From assembly GCF_024360925.2 (NCBI RefSeq), contig NZ_CP113517.1, positions 1,116,001-1,180,000 of the forward strand: 64,000 nucleotides of DNA. The letters run 5' to 3'. The notes below the pieces were generated by a model. It made no database searches. It was not told where the DNA came from and was given only the letters and a program-made list of their open reading frames with translations. Origin of the DNA: Methylomonas rapida (GTDB lineage Bacteria > Pseudomonadota > Gammaproteobacteria > Methylococcales > Methylomonadaceae). The position numbers and the translations under genes were made by a program. Below, piece after piece: positions 18,945 through 28,135 of the stretch. Position 1 is the first letter of the stretch. Each line of letters opens with the position of its first letter.

Positions 18945-21161
18945 TTAATGTTTGCTACGTTGATATTGGTTCAATAGTTTATGGGTTATCCAGGCGGCGA
19001 GAACCAGCGTCAGCACCACGATGAATAGCCATTGCCAAGGGTGTTTGGAAAAATGCATCGTCAGCGTCAGCCGCAAATTGCCGTCGCCCAGGGTCATCGT
19101 AGCGCCTTCTCGTTGCCAGTCGAAATGTGCCTGATTATCCCAGAGAAACACATTGCCCTGTAATTGGTTCCATAAGGCCGGCGATTCCAGCACCCGCAGG
19201 CCCTGGCTCAGGCTGTTGTGATCGCCGCCCAGCAGGGCCAGGACTACGCCGTTGCCTTTGGCATGAGGATAGGACATCAGTAAAAATTGCTCCCCCAGGC
19301 CGCCGGTTTGGCTCAAGGCGACATTCGCTTGGCTGATTTGCACCGGTTCGGGTTTTGGTGCGTTGCCGAAGAAAAGCCTGTCCAGTCGCTCCAGCATGGA
19401 TTCCTCGCTTGCCTGATGCTGCTGTTTAAAAGAGTAGGGGAAGCGCGTGCTTTCGCCCAGTTTCACCGGCGCGTCAGCGAATAATTTTTCTGCTTGGGCA
19501 ATGCCACCGAGTTTGCCGATCAGCACCACGTTGTCGGCATCCGGCATGTCGCCTTGTGTAATCCTTATATCGAACAGCGGTGTCTGTTGCTGCGCGGCCA
19601 AGGTGGCAATCAACTGCCAGGTCGCGGCGATGCTGTCGGACGAGGTGTCGAGCAGTTTGAAGACGGTGGCTTTGGCCGAGGCGTTTTGCGCCAATGGAAA
19701 ACCAGTGTCGGCGAACAGTTTCAAATCCGGCAATTGCGCCACGTGGCCGGCTTCCGGAAAGCTGATGGTCGAATCGGGGTAAAGCTGGGCGACCAGATTG
19801 TTACGCTGTACATAGGTACATTGGCCCGATACCGATGGCGTCAGTTCGGCCTTGAATTTCAAGCGGTTCAAGCCGGGGCGGAAGCTGCGTAAAGGCAGCG
19901 TGATTTGATAATTTTGATAGTGCGCGCCTTCCGCTTCTTTCAAGTGGATCGCATTGACAAAAGTGTCGTTCAGTTCGATGTTGATGACCGAATCGTTGCG
20001 CATCGCCGCGCCATAAGCCAGGTTCAGGTTGAGCGTCACCCTGCTGTCCTCGGTGCTGTAAAGGTCGGCGGGCAGGCGCAATTCCAGAGATGCCTCACCG
20101 GTTTCTTGCAACTGGTCAAGATAGGCCAGTTGCTTGAATTGGTAAGCGTTGCCGGGTGTCACGACGCCGGGCGCCAGCAGCGAGGCGTCAGAGTGCAGAA
20201 GCGGCGCCTGGAATACCGATTGCTGCTGATCGGGAAAACGCCCGTTCAATAAGGCCAGCGCTTGCGCGGCCGCGGTGACTTGTTCGTCGTTATTGCCCGA
20301 TACCACCAGAATGAAATGCGTCTTGTCGTGGTCCTGGCGGAAGATGCCGAGATAGGGGCCTTGAATCGCCTCGCTGATTTTGGGCGGAATCAAGCTCCCG
20401 ATTTGGGCCTTGCTGCCTACCAGGATGGCGTCGTTTTTTAGTTGCTCGGGATCGATGGCGAAGCCTTGGCTATTGTCGCCGCTTGCAGTGATGGATTTTT
20501 CCTCCAATTGCAAGGGGACGTACTTCAAGCGCAGCTTGGCGGCTTGACCGATCAACGCGCCCCAATACAGATAATGATCGGAAATCGCCGTATCGCCCCT
20601 GAGTATCGTCAGAGGATAAGAGCCCACTCTGTCGTTGATCAGTTCATTCAACGCGGCAAGCGATTCCCGCACTTCCGCCGCTTCGTAATTCAGGGTGAAG
20701 GTGGATTTGACCGTGTCGATGTGGGTCCACAGTTCCGGTGCGCTCCAGTCTTCGCATTCGGACTCGGTATAGTGCTGCGCGGCTATGAAACTGATTTTGT
20801 TGTAACCCGGTTTCAAATATTCTCTATCGATTTCAAATTTGGCCAAGGTGTGATTGTTGACCGGATCGAGTTTGAGCTGGCCCACCACGTAATCGTTGAC
20901 GAATACCGCAATCTGCGAACGGTTGCCCTGCAGTAAATTGGAATTGGTCAGCGCCAGGCTCAATGTCGCCGAGAGTGGTTCGACCCTATCGGAAATCGGC
21001 ACGCTAAAGTTGTATTTGCCGTCGGCATGGCGCAGCATCAAAGGCTCGTTGCTGGTCATGTACTGGCTGATGGGCGCCGTGGTGGATTGAATCGCGGCCG
21101 ACAGGGAATTCGAGACCAGAAGGCCCAGGGAACAGAGTATGACGAGAGCGTTTTTCAGCAT
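18945..21161 (-). CDS. bcsB: BcsB, periplasmic subunit of cellulose synthase
   Basis: 738 residues. Signal peptide at the start (LVILCSLGLLVSNSLSAA), two carbohydrate-binding/flavodoxin-like repeats (DYVVGQLKLDPVNNHTLAKF and the later NDTFVNAIHLKEAEGAHYQN), and a single C-terminal membrane anchor (LFIVVLTLVLAAWITHKLL) that packs against BcsA. It follows bcsA by 3 bases. It carries the emerging glucan through the periplasm; the old name as c-di-GMP-binding subunit is not supported, since the PilZ domain is in BcsA. Confidence 0.93.
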   Translation of the reverse strand: MLKNALVILCSLGLLVSNSLSAAIQSTTAPISQYMTSNEPLMLRHADGKYNFSVPISDRVEPLSATLSLALTNSNLLQGNRSQIAVFVNDYVVGQLKLDPVNNHTLAKFEIDREYLKPGYNKISFIAAQHYTESECEDWSAPELWTHIDTVKSTFTLNYEAAEVRESLAALNELINDRVGSYPLTILRGDTAISDHYLYWGALIGQAAKLRLKYVPLQLEEKSITASGDNSQGFAIDPEQLKNDAILVGSKAQIGSLIPPKISEAIQGPYLGIFRQDHDKTHFILVVSGNNDEQVTAAAQALALLNGRFPDQQQSVFQAPLLHSDASLLAPGVVTPGNAYQFKQLAYLDQLQETGEASLELRLPADLYSTEDSRVTLNLNLAYGAAMRNDSVINIELNDTFVNAIHLKEAEGAHYQNYQITLPLRSFRPGLNRLKFKAELTPSVSGQCTYVQRNNLVAQLYPDSTISFPEAGHVAQLPDLKLFADTGFPLAQNASAKATVFKLLDTSSDSIAATWQLIATLAAQQQTPLFDIRITQGDMPDADNVVLIGKLGGIAQAEKLFADAPVKLGESTRFPYSFKQQHQASEESMLERLDRLFFGNAPKPEPVQISQANVALSQTGGLGEQFLLMSYPHAKGNGVVLALLGGDHNSLSQGLRVLESPALWNQLQGNVFLWDNQAHFDWQREGATMTLGDGNLRLTLTMHFSKHPWQWLFIVVLTLVLAAWITHKLLNQYQRSKH

Positions 21162-21164
21162 GGC

Positions 21165-23348
21165 TTAGTGAATGGTCTTGGATGTTTTGATGGCGTGTTT
21201 GAGGTGGTTGAAGCTGTGAATGATGCCGATTTCGGTCATGAACAGCATGGTCTTGAATAAGCCGGGGTCGTGTCCGATATTTTCCTGGATTTTACGCCAG
21301 CGATCGCTGTCCCCATGCACCAGGCGCACCACCGCGCGGTACTCCTCCAGATTGGCCGGCGTGAACTTGATGCCGTAAACATAGGCCAGATCGGTTTTGA
21401 AATGGTTGGCAAGCTGGATTTTGAAATGCTCGCTGGCGCCGGTTTGCGCGTTTTTGATTTCCAGGCTGTGTCCGGTGGCCCTGGCTAGTGTCTTGGGTAT
21501 CGTATCGGTCGTGACACGGCCGCCGCTGATCGACAAATCCGTAATGGTGACGTCTAGGCTTTCCGCTATGCCCTCGGGCCCGGAGATGACCCAAGCAGCG
21601 GAAATATTGACCGGAAAACGGGGATTGCTGCGTCGCTGTTTTTGTTCGTACAACGCACCCAATACCGACAACAATAACAACAGATTGAAGCTGGCCCAAA
21701 ACAAGGTAATCGCAATCAGGGGTTGCTGCTCCGGAAACGCCACGCAACGCCAAAGTCCGAAAACAACCTGGGCCAGAGTGATGGCTATCGTCCAGTAAAA
21801 CGGGGTTGCCAACGGCGAGATGAAATCCCGTTCCAAGGTTTCCATTTTGGGCGTTACCGAAAATTGCGGATGGGCGGGGTCTTTCAGGACCGCCCAGACA
21901 GCCCGGAGCGAAAACAACGACTGCAATATCTCATAGAGCTCCGACAAAAATACCCAACGCACCTTGCTGAACAGAAAGTGATTGGTCAGGATCAAAGCGA
22001 TTAAATAGGGCACGGTATAACAAAAAAACTCCAGCAAATTGGCGTTGTAAATTTTCAGGCCAAAGAATAAATAGAGGCCTGGCGATAATAAAAAAATTAA
22101 GCGGGCAAATGGAAAAAACCAGAACAGCATGTTCGACAGGTAGCTGATTTTTTGCCAGATTTTCAAGTTAGGGAGCAATAGCGGGTTATGGAAAATGAAG
22201 TTCTGCACCATGCCTTGTGCCCAACGGATGCGTTGCACCATGAAACTGCTGAAGGTTTCCGGTTGCAGGCCGGAAATCAAGGGCTGCATCACGTAATGCG
22301 ATTTCCAGCCTTTGCTATGCAAGATCAATGCGGTCTCGGAATCTTCGGTAATCGTCTTGCCCTTGAAGCCGCCGGCCTCATCGATGGCTTGGCGTCGTAA
22401 TACCGCCGCCGAACCGCAAAAAAACGACGATTGCCAAAAATCCAGACCAAGCTGAATCGCGCCATAAAACATCAAGTTTTCCGACGGCATGCGATGAAAC
22501 AGGCGTAGATTCTTTTCGATGGGGTCCGGGTTGATGAAAAAATGCGGCGTTTGTACCAGAAAGACCTTGTCGTCGCTGATGAACGAGCCCACCGTTTTTT
22601 GCAGAATATCGGTGGCCGGCGCATGGTCGGCGTCCAGCACCAATATCAGTTCGCCGTGAATATGCCGCAGCGCCGCATTCATGTTGCCGGCCTTGGCGTG
22701 AGCATTGTTTTGCCGGTTCAGATAGCCTATGCCCAGCGCCGCGCACAACGCCTTGAATTGATCCCGTCTTTGCATGGCGGCTTCCCGGATGTGTGCGTCT
22801 TTGGCATGCAGTTTCTCCTCGCTAGCGCCATCGTCGAGCAAGTAGATGTTCATTTTATTGCTAGGGTAGTCGATGTTGGTCGCCGCGGCCAAGGTGATTT
22901 TCACCAGATCCAGCGGTTCGTTGTAGCTGGGGATGATCACGTCGACGCTGGGCCAGCCCGAACTGTCTTGCGGAAGCGGGATGGCTTCGCGTTTCAAGGG
23001 CCTGACGTTGACGAAGGCGCTGAGAAAAAACATCATGCCGCCGTAAATTTCCGCGGCATACAAGACAATGCTGCCCAGGAAGCTGAAAAAATCCTGATAA
23101 CCCAGGGTATAAAACGTCCGCCAGAAAAAGTAGCGCAAGACGATGAAACTGCTGAGCGCCAAAAACAACACGCGCCAGAATCCGGGATGTTCGAAGCGCC
23201 GGATCAGCAACAGTGAGACAAGCAAAAACAAGGAAACGTAAATCTGTGTGTCGGCGTCGACGCGCAAGCTGGACAGAAAAAAAATACCCGCGGCCAGAAA
23301 CAGCAAGAACATGGCGCGCGGATCGAGGCGTCGAAGTGTGATTTTCAT
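21165..23348 (-). CDS. bcsA: BcsA cellulose synthase catalytic subunit with PilZ domain
   Basis: 727 residues. N-terminal membrane helices, then the GT2 domain with VDVIIPSYNE (135-144), LLDDG (170-174), LDADHAP (about 238-244), FFCGSAAVLRR (about 309), TED (334-336) and the QRIRW motif (372-376). More helices lead to a C-terminal PilZ domain with RxxxR (Arg573-Arg577) and DLSISGG (604-610), the c-di-GMP-binding signature that lifts the gating loop. All residues for UDP-glucose polymerisation and c-di-GMP control are present. First gene of bcsABZC; no bcsQ, bcsD, bcsE, bcsF or bcsG is seen, so the operon is a minimal type. Confidence 0.95.
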   Translation of the reverse strand: MKITLRRLDPRAMFLLFLAAGIFFLSSLRVDADTQIYVSLFLLVSLLLIRRFEHPGFWRVLFLALSSFIVLRYFFWRTFYTLGYQDFFSFLGSIVLYAAEIYGGMMFFLSAFVNVRPLKREAIPLPQDSSGWPSVDVIIPSYNEPLDLVKITLAAATNIDYPSNKMNIYLLDDGASEEKLHAKDAHIREAAMQRRDQFKALCAALGIGYLNRQNNAHAKAGNMNAALRHIHGELILVLDADHAPATDILQKTVGSFISDDKVFLVQTPHFFINPDPIEKNLRLFHRMPSENLMFYGAIQLGLDFWQSSFFCGSAAVLRRQAIDEAGGFKGKTITEDSETALILHSKGWKSHYVMQPLISGLQPETFSSFMVQRIRWAQGMVQNFIFHNPLLLPNLKIWQKISYLSNMLFWFFPFARLIFLLSPGLYLFFGLKIYNANLLEFFCYTVPYLIALILTNHFLFSKVRWVFLSELYEILQSLFSLRAVWAVLKDPAHPQFSVTPKMETLERDFISPLATPFYWTIAITLAQVVFGLWRCVAFPEQQPLIAITLFWASFNLLLLLSVLGALYEQKQRRSNPRFPVNISAAWVISGPEGIAESLDVTITDLSISGGRVTTDTIPKTLARATGHSLEIKNAQTGASEHFKIQLANHFKTDLAYVYGIKFTPANLEEYRAVVRLVHGDSDRWRKIQENIGHDPGLFKTMLFMTEIGIIHSFNHLKHAIKTSKTIH

Positions 23349-23969
23349 TCGTAAAGAGCGAGAGATTTCACAAATTGTTACAGGTGAATCATGCTTGTCT
23401 AGGTTTCAAGGTCTGCCGAAATGAGTGCGACCTTGCGGAGCTTGCCAGTGGTTTCAACGGAGCGGAGGTTGTAAGGGAATAAGAAGCCTAGCATGCTTGT
23501 TAGGTTGTATCGGTGGTTTTTTTGGAAAATCAAGCTATTAGGCCTTAAATGAGGTCGCAATGCAACCCAGTCAGCGCCAGTTGCCTGGATCGCTTATCGC
23601 CGGCGGGGGCGTAAAAGTCAAAACAATGGATTCTCTCATGGGGGGGCTTCGTAAAAGCCTTTGCGGGAGGGTTGGGGCGTGGGAGGATGTAAGGCATGAA
23701 CATGAAATAACCTATGCGAGTATTCGGTGTAGGAGCGGATTTATCCGCACAGTACGCATGAATTCGCACCTACCATTGCCTAGCTTATTTCTCACATATT
23801 TCTAAGTATTTGATTCATTACCCTCATTCTAACCTTCTCTCGGAGGGAGAAGGAACTGTTCTGACTTTTACGATACCCTCGATAGGGAGGGGGCGAGAAC
23901 CATTGATGGGGCTGTCGAACAAAATCATCGATGGCAAGTCGGCCGAGGCGGCGGGAATGTTCTGGCTAT
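23349..23969. other. 620-bp intergenic region upstream of bcsA, repeats only
   Basis: No gene is recognised. At 23729-23773 is a REP-like sequence with end arms GTAGGAGCGGATTTATCCGC and GAATTCGCACCTAC. At 23844-23890 is copy B of the repeat seen at 13244-13290, preceded by CTTCTCTCGGAGGGAGAAG. The bcs promoter should lie in 23349-23560, which is moderately AT-rich, but I cannot point to a -10/-35 pair. Confidence 0.5.
23844..23890. repeat. Intergenic repeat, copy B
   Basis: GGGAGAAGGAACTGTTCTGA followed by CTTTTACGAT, matching copy A at 13244-13290 over about 30 bases with few differences. Lies upstream of bcsA. Confidence 0.5.
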
Positions 23970-24593
23970 CTATTCCTTGATTTCGTGCTTCAGACTTTGA
24001 GTGGAGGCCTGCAGAATCTGCAGCATTTTTTTACTGCTGTTTTCCAGCTCCAGTTCGGTTTGATTGCCGCTGAATACGCGCGTGTATTCGCTGGTGATTT
24101 CGTCTATGGTTTGCATCGCCGTGTCCAATTGCCTCACCAGTTGCTGATTGATGCGCTCCAGGGCATGCGTGTTACTGCTTGGGGCGGGGGTCGCGCCAGG
24201 CGTGTTGGCGTGGGTTGTCATGTGTGTCAGGAGCTTGCAATAGGGTTCCGATAAGTTGCCTATGCATTGGTCGATGTCACCGAGTAAACCCATTTCGCGT
24301 TTCAAAAATAGCTCGATCACTTTTTGCATCAAGGCGCGTTCACAATCGCCGACGTCTTGCAGGGCGGCTTGCAGCGCTTTTTTATCCAAACCCTGGATTT
24401 TGTCGGCCAAGTGGAGCAGGGGATGATTTGTTTGGGCGTTTTTTTCGTCGAGTTCGCTGATGAATTGGTCGATGGCGCTGATTTCATGGTTGCGTTTGCG
24501 CCTGTTGACGAAAAATAACGCCAGGGCCAGCACCAGCAGGGCGGCTAAGGTCTCCGCCATCAATATCACCAGAGCCGAATCTAATGTCATCAT
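23970..24593 (-). CDS. Membrane-anchored coiled-coil protein, unknown
   Basis: 207 residues. One N-terminal helix (ALVILMAETLAALLVLALALFFV) followed by basic NRRKR, so the rest faces the cytoplasm. The body is mostly charged helix (about 40-120 and 145-205) with a low-complexity break at TPGATPAPSSN. The C-terminal half (INQQLVRQLDTAMQTIDEIT) looks like coiled coil. Its start overlaps the stop of the VWA gene by 4 bases, so the two are coupled and probably act together. No family was recognised. Confidence 0.65.
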   Translation of the reverse strand: MMTLDSALVILMAETLAALLVLALALFFVNRRKRNHEISAIDQFISELDEKNAQTNHPLLHLADKIQGLDKKALQAALQDVGDCERALMQKVIELFLKREMGLLGDIDQCIGNLSEPYCKLLTHMTTHANTPGATPAPSSNTHALERINQQLVRQLDTAMQTIDEITSEYTRVFSGNQTELELENSSKKMLQILQASTQSLKHEIKE

Positions 24594-26350
24594 GCCAGTC
24601 TCTCCAATAATTCTTGTTGTTTTTTTGCATTGGCGGCCCTAATAAATTTGTAAATAAAAAAAGCGCTGCCACCCAGCAGTATATTCGCCAACGCAACGAT
24701 GGCGATGATCAGCGGCCAGTTATTGTCCTGGGCCTTGGCTTGGGCTTGCAAGTGTTGCCCGGCATCGGTGCCAGGTTCCTCCTGGGTGGCCTTGGGGGTT
24801 TCCTCGGCGAGTGCGGGCATTGGCGGCGAGTTGAACAGGCTGTCGTCTATCGTCACCGGCGCCAAGGCCGGCGTGATGGTTTTGCCGTCCAACGTTCTGG
24901 CCGTGATGTTGAAATGAATTTGCAGGCTGGATCCTGCGGCAACGCTGTCCAGCGGCAACAGCCATTCGCCGTTTTGCGCGCTGACGGTTCTGCTTTCGGT
25001 GGGCTTATCGGCGGGGTGGATTTCGGCGACAATGGATAGCGAGGCGCTATCCAGTACCGCGATGTCGGGTACGAACTTCAAGGTTGGTAGGCGCTTGGCG
25101 TGATCGATGAGTTTTTCCAGCCGAATCGGCGACGCCATGACTTCGATGTCCCGGACGATTTCGCGCTTGAAGGTTTTGCCGTCGGCGATGATGGTCAGGC
25201 TATGCTTGCCTCGGGGCAGCGGCGTTAGCGTTTTGGCAAAAAAACCGGTTTGGTCGCTCAGCGGCGGAATCGGGAGCGGGTCGGCCTGGTCGACCAACAG
25301 CGACATCGATACCAGATCGACAAAATCGGGGCGGTTTATCAAATGCTCTTGCTCGGTGAAGTGTAGTTTCAAGCTCACTTCGTCATGTTCCGGCAGGTAA
25401 TTGCCGAGCCCTTCCAGTTGCAGTTTCAAGTCGGTCAAGACCATGACACGATTGTCCGGGTCCATTTCGGCGCTGATTTGCCAATTGCCGGCCGCAGGTT
25501 CCTTGACGGTGATCAGGTCGTAGCCAGGCGTATCCAGCCAGGCGACGCCCTCTGCCAGCGCGCTCTGTTTGTCGATGACGTGCTGGTCGGGTCGGGTCAA
25601 TTGGGTCGGCGTGGCGCCCTTTTTTTTGAAGACTATAACCGAGAACTCTTGAATGCTGCCGTCGATGCTGAAACGGTTGCCTTCCAGCGGCACCGTATCC
25701 TTCGGGGCGACTTTTTGCGCCATTTTCAAAAACATGCGCTGCAATTGTTCGGCGGATTCGGCGGTTTCGTGCCAGCCGCCGGTGTCGAACGCCAGCTTTT
25801 CCAGCAGCTCCTTATCGGTTTGTCCGGACAAGGCGATGGTTTGCACTTTTATCTGCCGCTCGCGCAGTTTGGGTATCCATTCGCTGAGGATGCGTTCCCT
25901 GGAATCCGCGCTGACCATGATGTCCTTGGAAATGTCCACCATGCCGTCGGTCAACAGGATCAGGTTTTTGCTGCCATTGCCGGCAAAGCCGTTTTGTAGC
26001 GTTGTGGCAATGGCGTCTTCGATATGGGTGTAAAGACCGCGGGAGTGAATGGACTTGCTGGCTTTCAAGGCTTGTTGCCGCCAATCCGCGTCGGCATTGT
26101 CGCTATGGCTCAGGGGCGTGGTCTTCTCGGCGAACAGCCATAAGGAAACTCTGGCATGGTCCGGCAACAGGTTGAGCAACAATTGCGTGGCGTCGACCCG
26201 CAAATTGTCGGGGTCGTTTTGTTTCATGCTGCCGGAGACATCGATCAAGACCTGAATTTCTTCGCCAGCATTGGCAGTGTCTGCCGCATCGACGGTTGAG
26301 CCCAGCAGCAACAGCAGACTGGTGCAGAAAATAAGGATGAGATGACGCAT
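24590..26350 (-). CDS. Secreted, membrane-anchored von Willebrand A domain protein
   Basis: 586 residues from the ATG at 26350, chosen because it starts a signal peptide (RHLILIFCTSLLLLLGSTVDA); a GTG at 26410 would bury it. The VWA domain (about 30-220) has the MIDAS start DVSGSM and LLTDGMVD. Beta-rich regions follow to about 520, then a C-terminal membrane helix (WPLIIAIVALANILLGGSAFFIY) with a short cytoplasmic KKQQE tail. It is likely periplasmic with a C-terminal anchor, and is coupled to the coiled-coil membrane gene by a 4-base overlap. The gene is divergent from pgk. Family members may bind metal-dependent protein partners; the specific role is unknown. Confidence 0.75.
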   Translation of the reverse strand: MRHLILIFCTSLLLLLGSTVDAADTANAGEEIQVLIDVSGSMKQNDPDNLRVDATQLLLNLLPDHARVSLWLFAEKTTPLSHSDNADADWRQQALKASKSIHSRGLYTHIEDAIATTLQNGFAGNGSKNLILLTDGMVDISKDIMVSADSRERILSEWIPKLRERQIKVQTIALSGQTDKELLEKLAFDTGGWHETAESAEQLQRMFLKMAQKVAPKDTVPLEGNRFSIDGSIQEFSVIVFKKKGATPTQLTRPDQHVIDKQSALAEGVAWLDTPGYDLITVKEPAAGNWQISAEMDPDNRVMVLTDLKLQLEGLGNYLPEHDEVSLKLHFTEQEHLINRPDFVDLVSMSLLVDQADPLPIPPLSDQTGFFAKTLTPLPRGKHSLTIIADGKTFKREIVRDIEVMASPIRLEKLIDHAKRLPTLKFVPDIAVLDSASLSIVAEIHPADKPTESRTVSAQNGEWLLPLDSVAAGSSLQIHFNITARTLDGKTITPALAPVTIDDSLFNSPPMPALAEETPKATQEEPGTDAGQHLQAQAKAQDNNWPLIIAIVALANILLGGSAFFIYKFIRAANAKKQQELLERLA

Positions 26351-26479
26351 GACGGCAGGCTTGGCTTGGTCTAAATGTCCAACTATAGACCAAGCGAGCG
26401 GCAATGCCACCGTTTAAATACGCGTTGAAGCGGGTTTACACCTTATAATGTGTCGGTTTTTTCACACCGAGGAGAGTTT

Positions 26480-27652
26480 ATGTCTATCAAGAGAATGGTC
26501 GATTTGGATTTGGCGGGCAAGCGCGTGCTGATTCGCCAGGATTTGAACGTGCCGGTTAAAGATGGCAAGGTCACCAGCGACTTGCGCATCCAGGCCAGCG
26601 TGCCAACCGTCAAAGCGGCGTTGGCCGGCGGCGCGGCGGTGATTCTGATGTCGCATCTGGGCCGTCCGACCGAAGGCGAATACGACGAAGCATCCAGCCT
26701 GAAACCCGTGGCCGCGCGTTTTAGCGAACTGCTGGGCCAGCCCGTGCGTCTGGTCAAGGACTGGCTGGATGGCGTAGAAGTCAAAGCCGGTGAAGTCGTG
26801 TTGTGCGAGAACGTGCGCTTCAACAAGGGCGAAAAGAAAAACAACGACGAACTGGGCCAAAAAATGGCCGCCTTGTGCGACATCTTCGTGATGGATGCCT
26901 TCGGCACCGCGCACCGCGCCGAAGCCTCGACTCACGCCGTGGCCAAATTCGCGCCGATCGCCTGCGCCGGCCCGTTGTTGGCGGCGGAACTGGATGCGCT
27001 GGGCAAAGCGCTGGAAACCCCGCAAAAACCCTTGGTGGCCATTGTTGGCGGTTCCAAGGTCTCGACCAAACTGACTGTGCTGGAATCCCTGTCCACCAAG
27101 GTCGATCAATTGATCGTCGGTGGCGGCATTGCCAACACCTTCATCGCCGCAGCTGGTTTCCCGGTCGGCAAATCCCTGTTCGAAGCCGATTTGATTGCGG
27201 AAGCCCAACGCCTGATGGCAGCGGCAAAAGAGAAGGGCGGCGAGATTCCGGTGCCGGTGGATGTGGTTTGCGCGAAGGAATTTTCCGAAAGCGCGGCGGC
27301 CACCGTCAAAAAAGTGGCTGACGTGGCCGAAGACGACCTGATTCTGGACATCGGACCTGAAACGTCCAAACAATACGCCGAAATTCTGGCCAAAGCCGGC
27401 ACCATCGTCTGGAACGGCCCGGTCGGCGTGTTCGAAATCGACCAGTTCGGCGAAGGCACCAAAGCCATGTCGATGGCGATTGCCGAAAGCCCGGCCTTCT
27501 CGATCGCGGGCGGCGGCGACACCTTGGCGGCGATCGACAAATACGGCATCGCCGACAAAGTATCCTACACCTCGACCGGCGGCGGCGCGTTCCTGGAATT
27601 CCTGGAAGGCAAGGAACTGCCGGCGGTAGCGATATTGAAGTCCCGCGCTTAA
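26480..27652 (+). CDS. pgk: Phosphoglycerate kinase
   Basis: 390 residues, the usual bacterial length. Signature near the start: [19 protein letters not shown]. Substrate site [26 protein letters not shown] and MDAFGTAHR follow, with GGSKVSTKL and the C-terminal nucleotide-binding [11 protein letters not shown] and [18 protein letters not shown]. It transfers phosphate between 1,3-bisphosphoglycerate and ADP in glycolysis, and in methanotrophs also links the RuMP and serine pathways. The ATG at 26480 has GGAGAG 6 bases upstream; an in-frame ATG at 26450 adds ten unrelated residues. Confidence 0.97.
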   Translation: MSIKRMVDLDLAGKRVLIRQDLNVPVKDGKVTSDLRIQASVPTVKAALAGGAAVILMSHLGRPTEGEYDEASSLKPVAARFSELLGQPVRLVKDWLDGVEVKAGEVVLCENVRFNKGEKKNNDELGQKMAALCDIFVMDAFGTAHRAEASTHAVAKFAPIACAGPLLAAELDALGKALETPQKPLVAIVGGSKVSTKLTVLESLSTKVDQLIVGGGIANTFIAAAGFPVGKSLFEADLIAEAQRLMAAAKEKGGEIPVPVDVVCAKEFSESAAATVKKVADVAEDDLILDIGPETSKQYAEILAKAGTIVWNGPVGVFEIDQFGEGTKAMSMAIAESPAFSIAGGGDTLAAIDKYGIADKVSYTSTGGGAFLEFLEGKELPAVAILKSRA

Positions 27653-27663
27653 AGCCAAGCAAC

Positions 27664-27693
27664 AACGGCGGCCCGCAGGGTCGCCGTTTCTTT
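27664..27693 (+). terminator. Intrinsic terminator after pgk
   Basis: Stem AACGGCG / CGCCGTT with loop GCCCGCAGGGT, followed by TCTTT. It begins 11 bases after the pgk stop. The T-run is short, so efficiency is uncertain. Confidence 0.6.
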
Positions 27694-27694
27694 A

Positions 27695-28135
27695 GGCTAT
27701 TTGCATTCTGGGGCTGTAACTCAAAACAATCCCTTTTTTAAAGCGTCCCGTTTCATGCAAAACAGGGTCGGCTCATCGATGAACCCTGTGGTCTGTTTTG
27801 TGCGAAAGTTTGTGAGATCAGTGCTTGTTAACGGCCATTATGTGAAGTTTCCTAATTATTGACCAGCCTGGTTTCCGTAAGAAATTTACGCTGAGTAATT
27901 ACAAAATTTTGTCAATGTGCACAAGCCAGTTTTTTTAGAGCCGCTCTTTGTCAATGCCAATCAAGGAAACACTGTTTACCATAAATAAAAAATATATTGA
28001 CCAATAAGAAATAAGGTGCAAAATTTTAATTGCATCGAACGTATTCGAAGTACAAGTCGCTACTTAGTGTGGTGTGATGAACCCTCAAGCTCCCAAGCTG
28101 GAAATATAATAAAAACAATAGGGTAAGTTCGAATT
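27695..28135. other. AT-rich region upstream of the BLUF fusion gene
   Basis: 440 bases without a gene. A 7-bp inverted repeat ACAGGGT / ACCCTGT surrounds CGGCTCATCGATGA at 27764-27791. The 3' half is markedly A/T-rich. TTGACC at 27997-28002 with AAAATT 17 bases later is a possible but weak promoter. The change in composition begins here and continues through the next gene. Confidence 0.4.

Noticed and set aside
26462..27658. A 398-codon frame antisense to pgk
   Set aside because: Mirror of the pgk coding frame; composition is typical of an antisense shadow.
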